Below, piece after piece: positions 34,195-44,053 of a stretch of DNA of 64,000 nucleotides. How positions within the stretch are numbered: position 1 is the stretch's first letter; each line of letters starts with the position of its first letter. Made by a program: the position numbers and the translations under genes. Source of the DNA: Platycnemis pennipes (lineage: Eukaryota > Arthropoda > Insecta > Odonata > Platycnemididae); assembly GCA_933228895.1 (NCBI GenBank), contig OW121854.1, positions 132,351,926 through 132,415,925 of the forward strand, given 5' to 3'. The notes beneath the pieces were generated by a model that ran no database searches, was not told the DNA's origin, and saw only the letters and a list, made by a program, of their open reading frames with translations.

Positions 34195-35161
34195 TAGTAA
34201 GATGGAAATGAATTGTACTTTTAAAAAAATGAGTGAAGTTGACAGTGCAAAGTCTAAAATCAGCACATGAGCGCCATAAATGTAGTTAAATATGATGAAT
34301 TTTTACCAGGTATCAGGAAGTCCTAACGGAACAAAATATATTATTACATTCCTCAAAAACCCTTCATGAATGACAGCCGCAATTCCACTGCAGTGAATTT
34401 ATCGGGTATTAACGCTCGTACGAATTATATAACAGGCCGTAGAAAGCGAAGCGTTTTATGTCTAGAAAAAGGGAACTAATCCTTCCCATTCTGGCTTCGT
34501 TTCCACCATAGAGATTACTAAGTAAGTTCCGTAGGCTAGCATGCCCCCACCTGTACTTTTTAACCCACTTGGTTTCGCATAGTCTGAAAGTTTCCGAAAA
34601 CTATCCTTGGTGTTGTGAAGTCCCAGATTAATTTACTGAAAATACTTATGTGCTCTAATTGTCTTACATTAGATTTATAATTCTAATTTATAATCTAAGT
34701 GAATGATAGCTGCAGTGCACAAGAGTGGCATCGACCCTTTATCGAAATTTTTAAAGATACCGTCTATATTTAAAACTTTTTCCCTCCTATTGAATGTCAA
34801 CGGGCACCTTCAGCTAGAAAAGCTACAGAACTGACTCACTCACTGATAAAAATTCCTAGGTATTTCTAGTAGGTTTAGAGGTATGAAATTTCAGGCGAAA
34901 ACCGATATTTTTTCGCCTGCGAAGCCCTTTTCAACTTTTTTGCTTTGGGCTCATAAAGGATTACCCGTGCCACTCTCATATTATAAGTGATATTGAAATG
35001 TTTTGGAGGAACTTTGAACACACGACGTATAAAAGTACGAATCATTCCGGTTCCTATGTAAAACGCAAGCGTCTTTGCGTCGCAATGCTAGAAGGATGCA
35101 TGTTTTTGGATACCACTGTTGGTAATTACACAATATTTGGTATTTTAATGAACGAAATACT
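34195..35161. other. No recognisable gene
   Basis: No termini, RNA or coding motifs were recognised. Confidence 0.35.
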
Positions 35162-35183
35162 TATTGGATGAGTAAAAAACTTT

Positions 35184-35622
35184 TGTTCCCAAATTCCCAA
35201 AGGACAAATTTAAAGTGTGTTTTTACAATCCGTGTACCTTATCGAACATTTTGTGCAAAAGCAAGGACGCCATTGACCCAAAATTCCATTCAGGCGTCTA
35301 CAAAGTCAAGTGCCTCATCTGTGATAAATATTACGTTGGACAGACGGGCAGGGATTTTACCACCAGACTTCAAGAGCATCGAAGGTGTGTGGATAAGGGA
35401 GACAAATCGTCACTGCTGGCCAAACACCTCCTCGAGACATCGCACCATTGCCTCTTTGATCCGGAAATCCTGCATATTGAAAGAAAAGGCCCAAGACTGG
35501 ACGCATGGGAACAGTGGGAAATTATACATAGTGATATTAACCTGTTGTTGAATGACCAACTTTTCCGAATCCATTCCCCATTGTTAGCTATTCCTTTTTC
35601 AAATAACCCACCACTTACCTAA
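35184..35622 (+). pseudogene. PLE polyprotein C-terminus: GIY-YIG endonuclease domain
   Basis: The open reading continues from the truncation (PKFPKDKFKVCFYNPCTLSN) through SGVYKVKCLICDKYYVGQTG (the GVY...YVG version of the GIY-YIG motif, with a Cys pair between), RDFTTRLQEH (conserved Arg) and DAWEQWEIIHSD (conserved catalytic Glu region), to a stop at 35622. About 145 codons are left of a normal ~700-900 aa PLE protein. The first Met available is at 35215, but this is internal and not a natural start. The nuclease domain itself looks intact. In full elements it nicks target DNA to prime reverse transcription. Confidence 0.9.
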
Positions 35623-35746
35623 TACAGTCCCAAGGACAAACTCCTTAGAGTGCTTCATCCTCTTCCCCCCCCCCCAAACCACTTTCCCCTATCCCCATCC
35701 CCTTCCCGTTTCCTATATATTGCGCTGCTGTCACGGAAGTTTATAA

Positions 35747-35793
35747 GTGTACACCTGATGATGGCTTAGTAAGCCGAAACACGTGTTGTGTAT
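35747..35793 (+). ncRNA. Hammerhead ribozyme, type I, minimal (PLE type)
   Basis: All conserved parts are present in order. Stem I 5' strand: UACAC (35750-35754). CUGAUGA core box: 35755-35761. Stem II: GGCUU (35763-35767), loop AGU, AAGCC (35771-35775). GAAA: 35776-35779. Stem III: a very short palindromic ACACGUGU (35779-35786). The predicted cleavage site follows U35787. Stem I 3' strand: GUGUA (35788-35792) pairs perfectly with the 5' strand. The near loop-less stem III is known from retrotransposon hammerheads, which tend to work as dimers or co-transcriptionally. Activity is inferred. Confidence 0.85.
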
Positions 35794-35850
35794 TTTAACA
35801 ATTTTAAATTACATTGTGGAAAATTGCTAAAGTTTTTTACTCATCCAATA

Positions 35851-37364
35851 TGTCTAAATTCCACTACGTGACGCCTGATACTGTGATCTATAACGAAAGA
35901 CTTCATTAAAACATGTCTTAAGTGAAATTTAATTCAAGGAGGCGCATTGAATCACTTGTGGAGGGAGACTTATATCGGAGACACCATTTCAAATACGCTT
36001 CACCAGGCTCTAGTTCAAGTGTTGGAGTATGGGTATTTGGTTATAACTATAAACTGACTGATTAATTCCAAAACGAACATTGGTTTGTATTCATAAAATT
36101 TAAGCAACAAGAAGAAGCATATGAAATTTTCATTCGATGGATCGTGTATTTGAATGCAATGGAGAGGAAAAATTATTGAATACCTGACAGAAATATAATC
36201 ATCCCTTATGGGCCCCATTACTCATATTAGATTTCCACAATAATAAATTTCATAGCTGCAAACTAATAGCGCTCATTAAATAGTTCCCAATTAAATCTCA
36301 TTAAAACGTATCCCAAATTATTGCCAAGCAAAGCTGCATACAGGTAAAACCAAAATATTTTTGCAATATGAGGATCGTATTGCCCACCACTCGCATTAAG
36401 CGTCTATGCCCTTCCTCCGAAAATCAGACTTGACAAGCATTTTGAAAGGATGTTATTTATTCGAGAACGACCATTAGTCTTTTCTTTCATTTATGGAAAT
36501 ATGACCGTGAAAACCGCAATGAAAGTAAGCCCCTCGAAAGTTCTTTTTGTTGTAAGGTCCTAGACAGAAGTAACTGCGAGTGCACAAGGGCTAACATTAA
36601 TTCTCATTCCTTCGAGCTTGTTACGAGGCTATTTCTCTCTCGGATCTCATACGGGTATTTCATAGCTTTTTTCTTCCAAAACTGATAAGGTGTGAAGACA
36701 ACTTATGTTAAAGAAGTTGAATTCGGTATTAGCGTGCTTTTAGCAATGGAACTTCTTCAGTTCTTTGAAATTTTACCTTTACCCAAACTACAAGCTATCT
36801 TAAATTGTCCAAAAGACCTCAGCGGTCGGTTCCCTCCCTCGAATAAGTACTAATATTGCAAGGAAAATTAATGTCATCAATGTCTATTTGAATTCTGGAA
36901 TATTAAGAAAGACCACATTAATCAGAAAAATAGCACTATGTCCATCAATACCTATATTCCTGAGAAGAACGTATTGAACAAGGAGGATGAAGTATTTATT
37001 TAACTCGAAGGTGTTGATGCTGATTTTGATGCCTGGAGCGAAGAGAAATCAATGGTATTCATTTAAACCTGTAGCCATCGATAAGTACTATATTTACGTT
37101 GACCAGAATATGCAGCTTCAAAGGTAGGCGTGACTTCATCATGCTGCTCTGAGTCTACAACAACGTAAGACTCTCTTCTGAAGAATCTGAGCCTATCTCT
37201 GACTCCAGGGTTCCATTGCCGGAATTGATCTCAGGTCGAAAATTACGAATTTGATAGAGATAAATACAAAGTTATCCATCAATGAAGGATGACCTTGTCA
37301 CCGTTTCCTCAAATCTCACCTACTGAACTACTATCTATTAGAATACTTGGAAAGGAAATGAAAA
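35851..37364. other. No recognisable gene
   Basis: AT-rich; a poly-C run lies just upstream within the PLE 3' region (35667-35678). Nothing else was recognised. Confidence 0.35.
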
Positions 37365-37600
37365 ACATTCACCCGGAGGAGTATCGATCCTACGACCTTC
37401 ACACCGCTGCACCATGCATGTCTAAACACTGATTTATTCAGCTTCTATCACTTCGAGGTGGAACAAAAACCTCGAGACGAGCCCGAAAGAAAAGCCTCAG
37501 GTCGAGAGCATGAATTCCATCAGTACCTACATTCCTTCAGCTGGGGCTTCCTGTGGTTGATTCGATTTCGCTAGCCTTGTCGCATCCACTTCCAACCTTT
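37365..37600 (-). repeat. tRNA-like SINE-type repeat S2, copy 2
   Basis: In reverse complement it follows the same block order as 32335-32650: GGCTAGCGAAAT, CTTTCGGGCTCGTCTCGAG, then ATGGTGCAGCGGTGTGAAGG and a B-box-like GGATCGATACTCC near 37390, ending in TTTTTCATTTCC. The tRNA-like part is clearer here than in copy 1. Confidence 0.5.
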
Positions 37601-37896
37601 TCGGCTGCGTCAAACTATTCCAGCAAAGGCCGCAACCAGAACTAGCGAGAGCCTCTAGGCTTGTGCCAAACCTTAAAAGTTTTTCCAAATGCTCTATGAT
37701 GAGGTGTGAACAAACGGGTGGGATTAATTAACTTTACTGTGGAATGTTTTTTTCTCTCGTCCATTCAGTAAAGCTTAGCGTTTGCCATTTTGTTATTAGA
37801 ATTTCCCATTGAATTGTGTTGCTTTTATACGCAAGCATAACGTCTTCGTGAAAAAACAGAGATCAGCCCTGGAAAGTAAAAACATTATATTACGTT

Positions 37897-38119
37897 TTGG
37901 TGTTTTTCCGGCGGAAGATGAGTGAAAGTTTCTCGTGTCTTCCACCGAGTCAAAGGCTCCATCTCTGCCGACGTTTCCGAAAACGACTCGTTTTCCATCT
38001 TCAGGGCTGTGAAGATGTCCCTGGCTCACAGCCCTGAAGATGGAAAACGAGTCGTTTCCCGAAACGTCGGCAGAGATGGAGCCTTTGACCCGGTGGAAGA
38101 CCCGAGAAACTTTCACTCA
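37897..38119. mobile_element. Palindromic Penelope-terminus insert, 94 bp arms, 14 bp target duplication
   Basis: The arms 37919-38012 and 38026-38119 are reverse complements with about three mismatches, separated by 13 nt. CATTATATTACGTT occurs at 37883-37896 and again at 38118-38131, a 14 bp candidate TSD. In each arm, read outward from the centre, a CTGAAGA box, a hairpin GGAAAACGA/TCGTTTCC and a CGAAAC box follow one another: a hammerhead-like core with the cleavage-box U changed to A. This matches the terminal regions of Penelope-like elements. Both strands stay open through the palindrome, which produces false ORFs. Confidence 0.75.
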
Positions 38120-38131
38120 TTATATTACGTT

Positions 38132-38496
38132 GTCGCCGACGACGCCATACGTGCCGCCGCCGCCGACGAATGTGTCGTTGGCTCCTGGATGATATACTGG
38201 AGAACTCGCCATTTGCCAGCTAGTGCCGTGGAATGTCTTTGCTATTCATCTGATGGTGAGCTCGCTAGCTCGAAAGCCGCCGGAAAGTCTAGTTCATCTG
38301 TCGGCATGTGCGAGTTTGCAACAAAATCGTCCGTTTTTACTGGAGAACTCGGCATTCGCCAGCTCGAGTTGAGTTGGTTCGTCAGTCTTCGAGTTGGTGT
38401 GTGCTCAAGAGGTGCCTTTGGTTGGACTGGCGACGGACATCATTTCATTCAAAGGCTCCTTTCACACGGGACGGCGCGAACCCGACCGCCGTGTAC
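38132..38496. repeat. GC-rich segment with a 26 bp internal direct repeat
   Basis: ACTGGAGAACTCGCCATTTG at 38199 onward recurs as ACTGGAGAACTCGGCATTCG at about 38340, both followed by CCAGCT. CpG-rich for this window. No protein was recognised; open frames here extend out of the palindrome and are probably fortuitous. Confidence 0.5.
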
Positions 38497-39322
38497 GGCG
38501 CACAGTGGTGCAGGATCCCTAATACTTGGAACTTATGAGTCTAGAAAAACTTTCTATATTGGGTTTTTGTGTATACACGTTGGATGCACCGATTGATGAA
38601 TTCAAAACCATCTTAAGTAAGGACATATCGCTGTTGCTACTCCTCTAGTAGATAAGATAAAATGTTGCACTGGTAACAAGTGCATCATTTGAGCAGAGGC
38701 ACAGCCTCACCTTTAATTCTCTCTAATGTAAGGTGTATTGCCCCTATTCTTGTTCTGAAAAATGGGTTTTGTAACTGAAGGTGGGTACTATTTAACTGTT
38801 TATTAATATATTGCAAATATCATTTGCAAAATTATTTTTGTTACATAATTTATTGTTCAAAAATAAAGAAATTTTTTTGAAAATTCACTTTTATATTTTT
38901 GCAAAATAATTAATTTGTGAAAATATTAGCATCGAATTCGTGTTCAGAGATCGCGAAAACCTTTGTGCTATAATTTTTAATGAAACGAGAATTTTAAGTT
39001 TGTGTAAATACAAGTAGGTACTTGATAAAAATATTGCTAATACTTTTGTGAAAAAAGTAATTAGCGAAAATATGAACATCAAATTAGCATTCAGCCACTG
39101 AGGAAATGTATATTTGTTCACATTAAGCGTGATGTTCAAAATAAGAGTTAATTTAAGTAAAAAAATTGCAAGACTTTTTGCGAAAAAATTAGTTTACAAA
39201 AGTTTTGAATCTAAATTCATATTCAGCGACCTCGAAAACCTTTAAAGACCAAATTTCATATAAATTGAACATTTTGTAATCCATAATACCAATTATTAGG
39301 GATCCTGCACCGCTGTGTGGCG
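38497..39322. mobile_element. ~0.8 kb TIR element, hAT-like ends
   Basis: CAGTGGTGCAGGATCCCTAA (38503 onward) is matched in inverse at the right end (CAGCGGTGCAGGATCCCTAA, ending 39315). Including outer bases the arms are ~28 bp with three or four mismatches. A CAGNGGT start is common among hAT elements, but no 8 bp TSD is obvious. The interior (38526-39293) is very AT-rich and has no transposase, as expected for a MITE. A similar GTGGTGCAGGATC string occurs at 22017-22029. Confidence 0.6.
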
Positions 39323-40044
39323 TGTCACCGTGCATTCCTGAAAAACAGCCGTGAATGTCACGGTACAGTCCATTTCGAGCATTTTTATTTCTAGTAGGGA
39401 TTTAATCGTGAACGAAGTAGATAAGGTGCTGTGCTTGTACTTTGAATAGTGTGGATATAATAAGATGGCCAAGTCCAAGTGAAAAATTGGACGGGACTGG
39501 GCATTGAACTATTGACCGTCGCGATGACACATTAAGAAGTTGGCCTTTTTGGTCTGGAATTTTAAAATTTTTGTCTTGAAAAGTCTTGAAAAAGTATTGA
39601 ATTTCTTTTTCATGTATTAGTAGACACCATGGTTTGGGTGTTCTCTACGTTTGGCTAAATATTATCCATCCACGAAAAGTGGATTGCCGAGTGAGCGATA
39701 CGCCCGAGTTGCTTCTCCGTGGGTGCAGTTCTGACGACGTTGGACGCCGGGTTTCCCTCCTCCCCCGTCCCCACATCGCAAATGCTTGTCACGGAGAGCG
39801 TCATTAAAACCCGTGCAAATGTCCGTTTCAAGAGCCGCAAGTGCTCTCATCCCCATCGAAACGGTTCCTGGAGCGTCCTTCCACAGGCTGATCCACAAAA
39901 TACTCGCTATGCAACCGTAGTGTGGGCAGTGAGCCGCAAATCGAAGCCTGTGTGTGGTCAAAATCAAAGTCGTCTATAGGATAACAGACGATACATCCAT
40001 AGCCACCGGCTGATACTGCGAACCGTAATAGCATTTGTCGCCAA
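39323..40044. other. No recognised gene
   Basis: Frames on both strands at 39.65-39.98 kb overlap each other and lack recognisable motifs. It could be the interior of the TIR element ending at 40209. Confidence 0.3.
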
Positions 40045-40209
40045 AACAAGGGATATCGTACGATATCAAGCTTACTATCGTACGTTGAGGTATTGTGCGG
40101 TAGCTAACTGGGAACGTAATAGCATTTCAGATATCGTACGATAGGAATTTCGTTTACAAGGCGCATCGTACGCTATCTCCGTACGACAGAGAACCGTAAT
40201 TGGCACCCT
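40045..40209. mobile_element. Right end of a Harbinger-like TIR element (left end not found)
   Basis: The end reads, in reverse complement, GGTGCCAATTACGGTTCTC and is followed by CTG. At least five copies of an ATCGTACGAT-like palindrome lie within 150 bp inside the end (about 40048, 40076, 40135, 40170, 40184), the same organisation as the other CWG-flanked elements here. The element was inserted next to or into the LINE B copy that starts at 40214. Its left terminus was not recognised in the window. Confidence 0.45.
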
Positions 40210-40213
40210 GGTA

Positions 40214-40944
40214 TATTAATTCCCATAGCGACGATCGACAGATTATTTTAGGTGGAGATTTCAATACACATTCGATAGTTTGGAAAACAATTAGTCATGA
40301 GTCTGGGGGTAGGGACAAAGAAATCTGCGCGTCATTGTTTAACCTGTTCGCATAATACGCAGTGCATCAAATAGTACATTTGCACAATAGAAGGGAGAAT
40401 GTTCTCGATTTACTTGCCTCAAACATCCTAGAAAAAGTTCTTAGAGTTAAAAATGCCGATGGAATTAGTGATCAAAAGGTATTACATTTAAATTTTCCCT
40501 CAATACTGAAAAAAATTTGAAATAAAAAAGAAAGATTTACCTTTTTAGTAAAGCAGGATTTAGGAGTGACTCACAGAATTCTTTTGAAAAATTCTAGTAC
40601 ATCAGCAAAAATAGTGATACAGACAATATATGGAAAGAGTTCCTCCAAATTACGCGGTCACTTACCAACAGATATTTACCTAATAAATATAAAGGTGAGA
40701 ATAGGGAAACAAGGTGGTACAACTCGGAGGTTAGAAAATGTATAAACGCCAACGAGTTAGCTACGGGAAATTAAGAAAATTGAAGAAAAATGTAGCTAAT
40801 AGTGATCTCAAAAATATTATCGAACATTATAAAATTTGTAAAGCAGCCGCAAAAACAGCCCTTAGAAAAACGGGTGGTGGATTCAAGAGAAACCGTACTC
40901 GGAGAACAACTAGAGGGAAATTCGAAAGCATTTTGGTCATATGT
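40214..40944 (+). pseudogene. LINE family B, endonuclease C-terminal part and linker
   Basis: The + strand reads INSHSDDRQIILGGDFNTHS (the GGDFN motif with catalytic Asp/Asn of APE endonucleases), VLDLLASNILEKVLRVKNAD, GISDQKVLHLNFPS (the SDQ/SDH motif), then the linker to RT (RETRWYNSEVRKCIN, YGKLRKLKKNVANSDLKNII, YKICKAAAKTALRK, FWSYVH). Stops and frameshifts occur (e.g. after FNLFA). Text resumes at 42714 after a nested LINE A. SDQ in place of SDH alters a catalytic histidine. Confidence 0.8.
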
Positions 40945-41176
40945 TCATCTACATCTACATAATACACTGCAAGCCACTATGAAGGTGTGTGGCAGGGGGT
41001 GAACTCTCACCAAACATGCACTACATATCATGCATAAAAAAGGGATCAGTACTTTTATAGGTACTGTTCAAAAGTACGCTATTTAAAAAAAGATAAAAAT
41101 AGCAAAACATACATGCAAAAACATGCCGTTAGTTGGGTTAGCTATAAGTCCTTATACCAACATGCAGCTACCAATG

Positions 41177-41812
41177 TTATCCATTGCTACACTCGTACTG
41201 GATATATTTACCGTTATTCATATCCCTAATAGTACGAGGAAAAAAGGACATTTTGAATCTGTCAGTTCGGCAATCTATTTCTCTAATTTTGTGATTATGG
41301 TCCAGTCTACCATAGTAAGTTGGGGTCCGCAAAATATTTTTAACATCATCACTGAAAATATGGTCTTGGAATTTGTTTAAGAGATCAAGTCTTAATTTCA
41401 ACCTGCGATCTGACAAGGATTCCCAATTTAATTCATTTAATAGACTGGTTACGCTAATAACGTTATCATACCGGCCCTTGACAAATCTTGCCGATCTTCG
41501 CTGCACACGTTCAAGTTCGTTATTTAGACCGATTTCGTAGGGATCCCATACACTGGCAGCATATTCCAAATGAGGTCTTACAAGGGAAAAGTAGCTGATT
41601 TCTCGTACATGATCTTCACATTTACCCAGTACTCTTTTGACAAATCCCAGTTTGCGATTCGCTTGACCCATTATTTCACGAATGTGTTTACCCCAGGAAA
41701 GATCATTTGTCAGTCTTATTCCAAGATATTTAATGGATTCCACGTTTGTTAATTCATTATTACTTATTTTGTAAGTGGTAGGAAAAGAGCTATTCTTTTT
41801 CCAAAAATTCAT
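41177..41812 (-). pseudogene. LINE A RT thumb and C-terminal domain
   Basis: 211 codons, open. It begins in the NFWKKNSSFPTTYKISNNEL segment after the palm, continues through ESIKYLGIRLTNDLSWGKHI, GFVKRVLGKC, LVRPHLEYAASVWDP, RVQRRSARFVKGRYDN and LNELNWESLSDRRLK, and ends in the conserved IDCRTDRFKMSFFPRTIRDM block and stop. Intact relatives place this after the YADD palm in one ~900 aa ORF2-type protein. Its Met is internal. Confidence 0.9.
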
Positions 41813-42152
41813 TACAAGACATTTTTAAAAGTTTAATTCTAACTGCCATGTATCACACCAAGTTTCAATTTGCTTGTAGGTCAATATTTAAATATTCTTT
41901 ATCATTTGGGCATAGAATTTCCCTGTACAGTACTGCATCATCGGCATATAGACGAAGCTTACTTTTTACCACCTTATGGATATCATTTATGTACGAAAGG
42001 AATAGGAGTGGACCTATCACACTACCTTGTGGGACACCCGAAGTGACTTTAATTGCCGGTGAGGAGACACCGTCTAAAACAACCCTTTGAACCCGATCAT
42101 GCAGAAAATCATTAATCCATGATATAATGTTACTGTCCAACCCAAAAGATTT

Positions 42153-42689
42153 TTATTTCAAAATTAATTTGCTATGAGACACCTTGTCAAATGCTTTCTT
42201 GAAGTCTAGAAATATAGCATCCACTGGGGTATTATTTTCGCCAGAAACTAAAATATCGTGAGAAAAGAGAGCAAGTTGAGTTTCGCATGATCTGCTCTTT
42301 CGGAAGCCATGCTGAACATTGGACAATAAATTCTGGCAATCTAGGTGTCCCATGATTGAACTGACAATTATATGTTCTAGGATCTTGCATGAAATGGATG
42401 TGAGGGATATAGGTCTGTAGTTAGATGGCTGCTCCCTATCACCACTTTTAAAAATGGGTGTTACATCGGCTGCTTTCCAGTCCATCGGTACGACGTGTTC
42501 GGTCAGGGATTTATTAAATACTATTTCAAGGTAGGGGGAAATTTCGGAGGCTAACTCTCTATATACGCGGGAGGGAATTTGATCAGGGCCAGGAGATTTG
42601 TTGGGGCTTATATCTTTAAGTAACTTTTCAATACCATTACAGGAAATGTCAATTGGTTGCATCAACCGCTGAAAGAGGTCAGGTAACAA
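42153..42689 (-). pseudogene. LINE A RT N-terminal (fingers/palm entry)
   Basis: 178 codons from LPDLFQRLMQPIDI to FKKAFDKVSHSKL. It includes SPGPDQIPSRVYREL, the SNYRPISLTSISCK motif and FRKSRSCETQLALF. It is nearly identical to the + strand frame at 60511-61059, showing recent activity of this family. A frameshift near 42150 separates it from the YADD-bearing frame. Confidence 0.9.
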
Positions 42690-42713
42690 GACAGTTGAAT
42701 CCCCGGAAGGTGG

Positions 42714-43235
42714 TTTAAAAAGAAGGGAAGTACAGGGAACTAAAAAGTCAAAGGTTAATTCCTTGAAAAACGATAGGGGCGAAATAGCAACTTCCAGTTT
42801 AGATAAGGCTAATTTGTTGAATTATTTTTTTTAAAGCGTTTTTAATCTATGTACGCGTAGTTTGCACGAAACCATACCAGACCCATTTCAGCAACCATCG
42901 CCCCCGATCGATAAATGTATCTTGTAGTGGAATCGTATCCTTACTAAAAAACATTAGCCTGAACAAGTCCTCAGGTCCCGATGAAATTCCAGCTCATGTG
43001 TATGAAGAATTAGCCATCAAAATGGCTCCGTATCTTAAAGTAATATTAAACAAATCCATTGAAGAATTTGCAGTTCCCAAAGATTGGAAGATAGCAAACG
43101 TGACCCCAATTTTCAAAAGCGGCGATAGGGAACAGCCATTTAAGTATAGACCAATTTCATTTACGTCACTATAATGTAAAATTATTGAGCATGTAATAGT
43201 TACTTCAATGATTGGACACCTCGATAGCCAGGAAT
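42714..43235 (+). pseudogene. LINE family B, RT entry region (continues from 40944)
   Basis: The + strand resumes with KSKVNSLKNDRGEIATSSLD and KANLLNYFF, then after a disrupted stretch KSSGPDEIPAHVYEELAIKM, EFAVPKDWKIANVTPIFKSG, DREQPFKYRPISF and IIEHVIVTSMIGHLDSQE. It follows on logically from the FWSYVH codons at 40944, with the LINE A copy removed. A MITE interrupts it after DSQE. Confidence 0.85.
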
Positions 43236-43767
43236 GGGGGCGTTTACTCGGAACCGAAATCGCAATTTTGTACACGAAATCGTTAGATGGAAACGAAAAA
43301 ATAATTTTAATGAAACAATTAATCTTCTAACCACAACCATTCACTCATAAATCAAAAATTTAAATAAGTAAAAGGTGACGCCCACCGAAAATGCTGCTGT
43401 GTTAACATTGACGTCATTTTCCTCCCGTCCTTGACTGATTTTAGGGGAAGGGAGGGGAGTGGAGGGGGATTCTAGGAAGGTCTGCTCGCATACATGCTGT
43501 CGCAATCGCTCCCATTGGCCGAGTCAGCTGTGTCCCCGACATTGCGATGAAGCAAAGTAGCTTCGCGGGCTCAGTTCTGATTGGACGAAGTCGATATACG
43601 TCAGAGGTTGCACCACGCCCACTTTTCCGAAAGGGTTAAAAACATCAGTTTTTCGCCGCTTATAACTCGTGAAATAATTGACGGATCAAAAAACGGAAAA
43701 ATACGGGTCTTTTTATTTTACAAACTCTTTAAGATTCGGCAAAAAGAAAAATATGGTAAACGACCCC
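43236..43767. mobile_element. 532 bp MITE in LINE B, AT target duplication
   Basis: TIRs GGGGGCGTTTAC (left) and GGGGTCGTTTAC (right, reverse complement) lie inside duplicated AT (43234-43235 and 43768-43769). Deleting the element plus one AT restores the LINE frame DSQ-ELLITN-QHGF, whose length matches other copies (QGSLINSQ, QNLLSNVQ). A 2 bp AT duplication and GGGG-type ends are features of ISL2EU/Harbinger-related elements, though I cannot prove that assignment. Inside: TGACGTCA (43409-43416), ATTGG/CCAAT (43514-43518, 43580-43584) and a G-rich tract (43440-43470). No ORF of note. Confidence 0.75.
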
Positions 43768-43988
43768 ATTATTGATAACAAACCAGCATGGGTTCGGAAA
43801 GGGACGGTCTTGCGAAACTCAATTAGGTCTGTAGGTTCATGATACCTACTCTAGTTTCCGGAGAAGGTACCTAACGTTACAGGTAAGACGCTGCGTTTCT
43901 TGACTTGAGAAAGCGTTGGACAAGGTCTGTAAGTTTCTCGCGAAGTTAGCATCACATGGGGTAGACAGTAAAGGCTGGATGGGAAACT
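43768..43988 (+). pseudogene. LINE family B/C, RT continuation after the MITE
   Basis: NQHGFGKGRSCETQL, then shifted frames giving the VSGEG-VTLQVRRCVS-LEKALDKV region and GVDSKGWMGNL. It matches the LINE C text at 27.6-27.7 kb and the B text at 15.4 kb. It ends where a tRNA-like SINE starts (43990). Confidence 0.75.
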
Positions 43989-43989
43989 T

Positions 43990-44053
43990 GGGGATCGTGT
44001 TGGCCTAGAGCGCTGAGGGTCCCGGGTTCGAATCCCGGGTGAGAAGCCTCCTG
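43990..44053 (+). repeat. tRNA-derived SINE S1, 5' half (split)
   Basis: GGGATCGTGTTGGCCTAGAG (A-box-like TGGCCTAGAG) leads to a perfect B box GGTTCGAATCC (44025-44035) in a CCCGG-stem. It matches the head of the SINE at 61.3 kb. It is cut at AGAAGCCTCCTG by the 4.5 kb element starting at 44054; the SINE resumes at 48562. Confidence 0.75.

Larger units (their letters stand above)
35162..35850 (+). mobile_element. 5'-truncated Penelope-like element with 22 bp inverted ends
   Basis: A GIY-YIG endonuclease frame (35215-35622) is followed by a non-coding 3' region with a hammerhead ribozyme (35749-35793). The unit is bounded by a perfect 22 bp inverted repeat: TATTGGATGAGTAAAAAACT plus TT at 35162-35183 and its complement at 35829-35850. 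PLEs encode RT plus a C-terminal GIY-YIG domain and carry hammerheads in their terminal repeats. Here the RT is missing (truncation). Short inverted pieces of the 3' end at a truncated 5' junction are a known PLE insertion outcome. I found no clear TSD. Confidence 0.9.
40945..42713 (-). mobile_element. LINE family A, 5'-truncated, best copy in the window
   Basis: The insertion ends with a (CATCTA)n tail at 40945 and is 5'-truncated at about 42713. On the minus strand it carries two long frames: 42153-42689 (RT fingers, KLLKDISPNKSPGPDQIPSR, VVPMDWKAADVTPIFKSGDR, PISLTSISCKILEHI, DFKKAFDKVSH) and 41177-41812 (thumb and C-terminal domain). Between them, 41865-42140 has RVQRVVLDGVSSPAIKVTSG, VPQGSVIGPLLFLSYIND and LYADDAVLYRE, an intact YADD catalytic motif. 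The frames are broken by few lesions, so the copy is relatively young. It is nested in LINE B. Confidence 0.9.

Noticed and set aside
34660..34705. AT-rich near-palindrome as a regulatory site
   Set aside because: Low-complexity AT sequence; inverted matches of this size are expected by chance.
35168..35551. 127-codon + frame overlapping the GIY-YIG frame
   Set aside because: It is an alternate-frame shadow of the PLE coding region.
37922..38596. 224-codon open frame on the + strand (and a 106-codon one on the - strand)
   Set aside because: The first third of each is the two arms of a 94 bp palindrome read on either strand, which stay open together. The rest runs through GC-rich repeat DNA and a TIR. 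No domain and no codon structure support a gene.
41177..42689. Host gene encoding an RT-like protein
   Set aside because: The frames belong to a 5'-truncated LINE with a microsatellite tail, matched by other copies in the window.
44000..44045. Functional tRNA gene
   Set aside because: The B box and T-arm are perfect, but the D-arm/anticodon region is too short and no acceptor stem closes. The same head occurs at 61.3 kb with a long shared tail, so it is a SINE.
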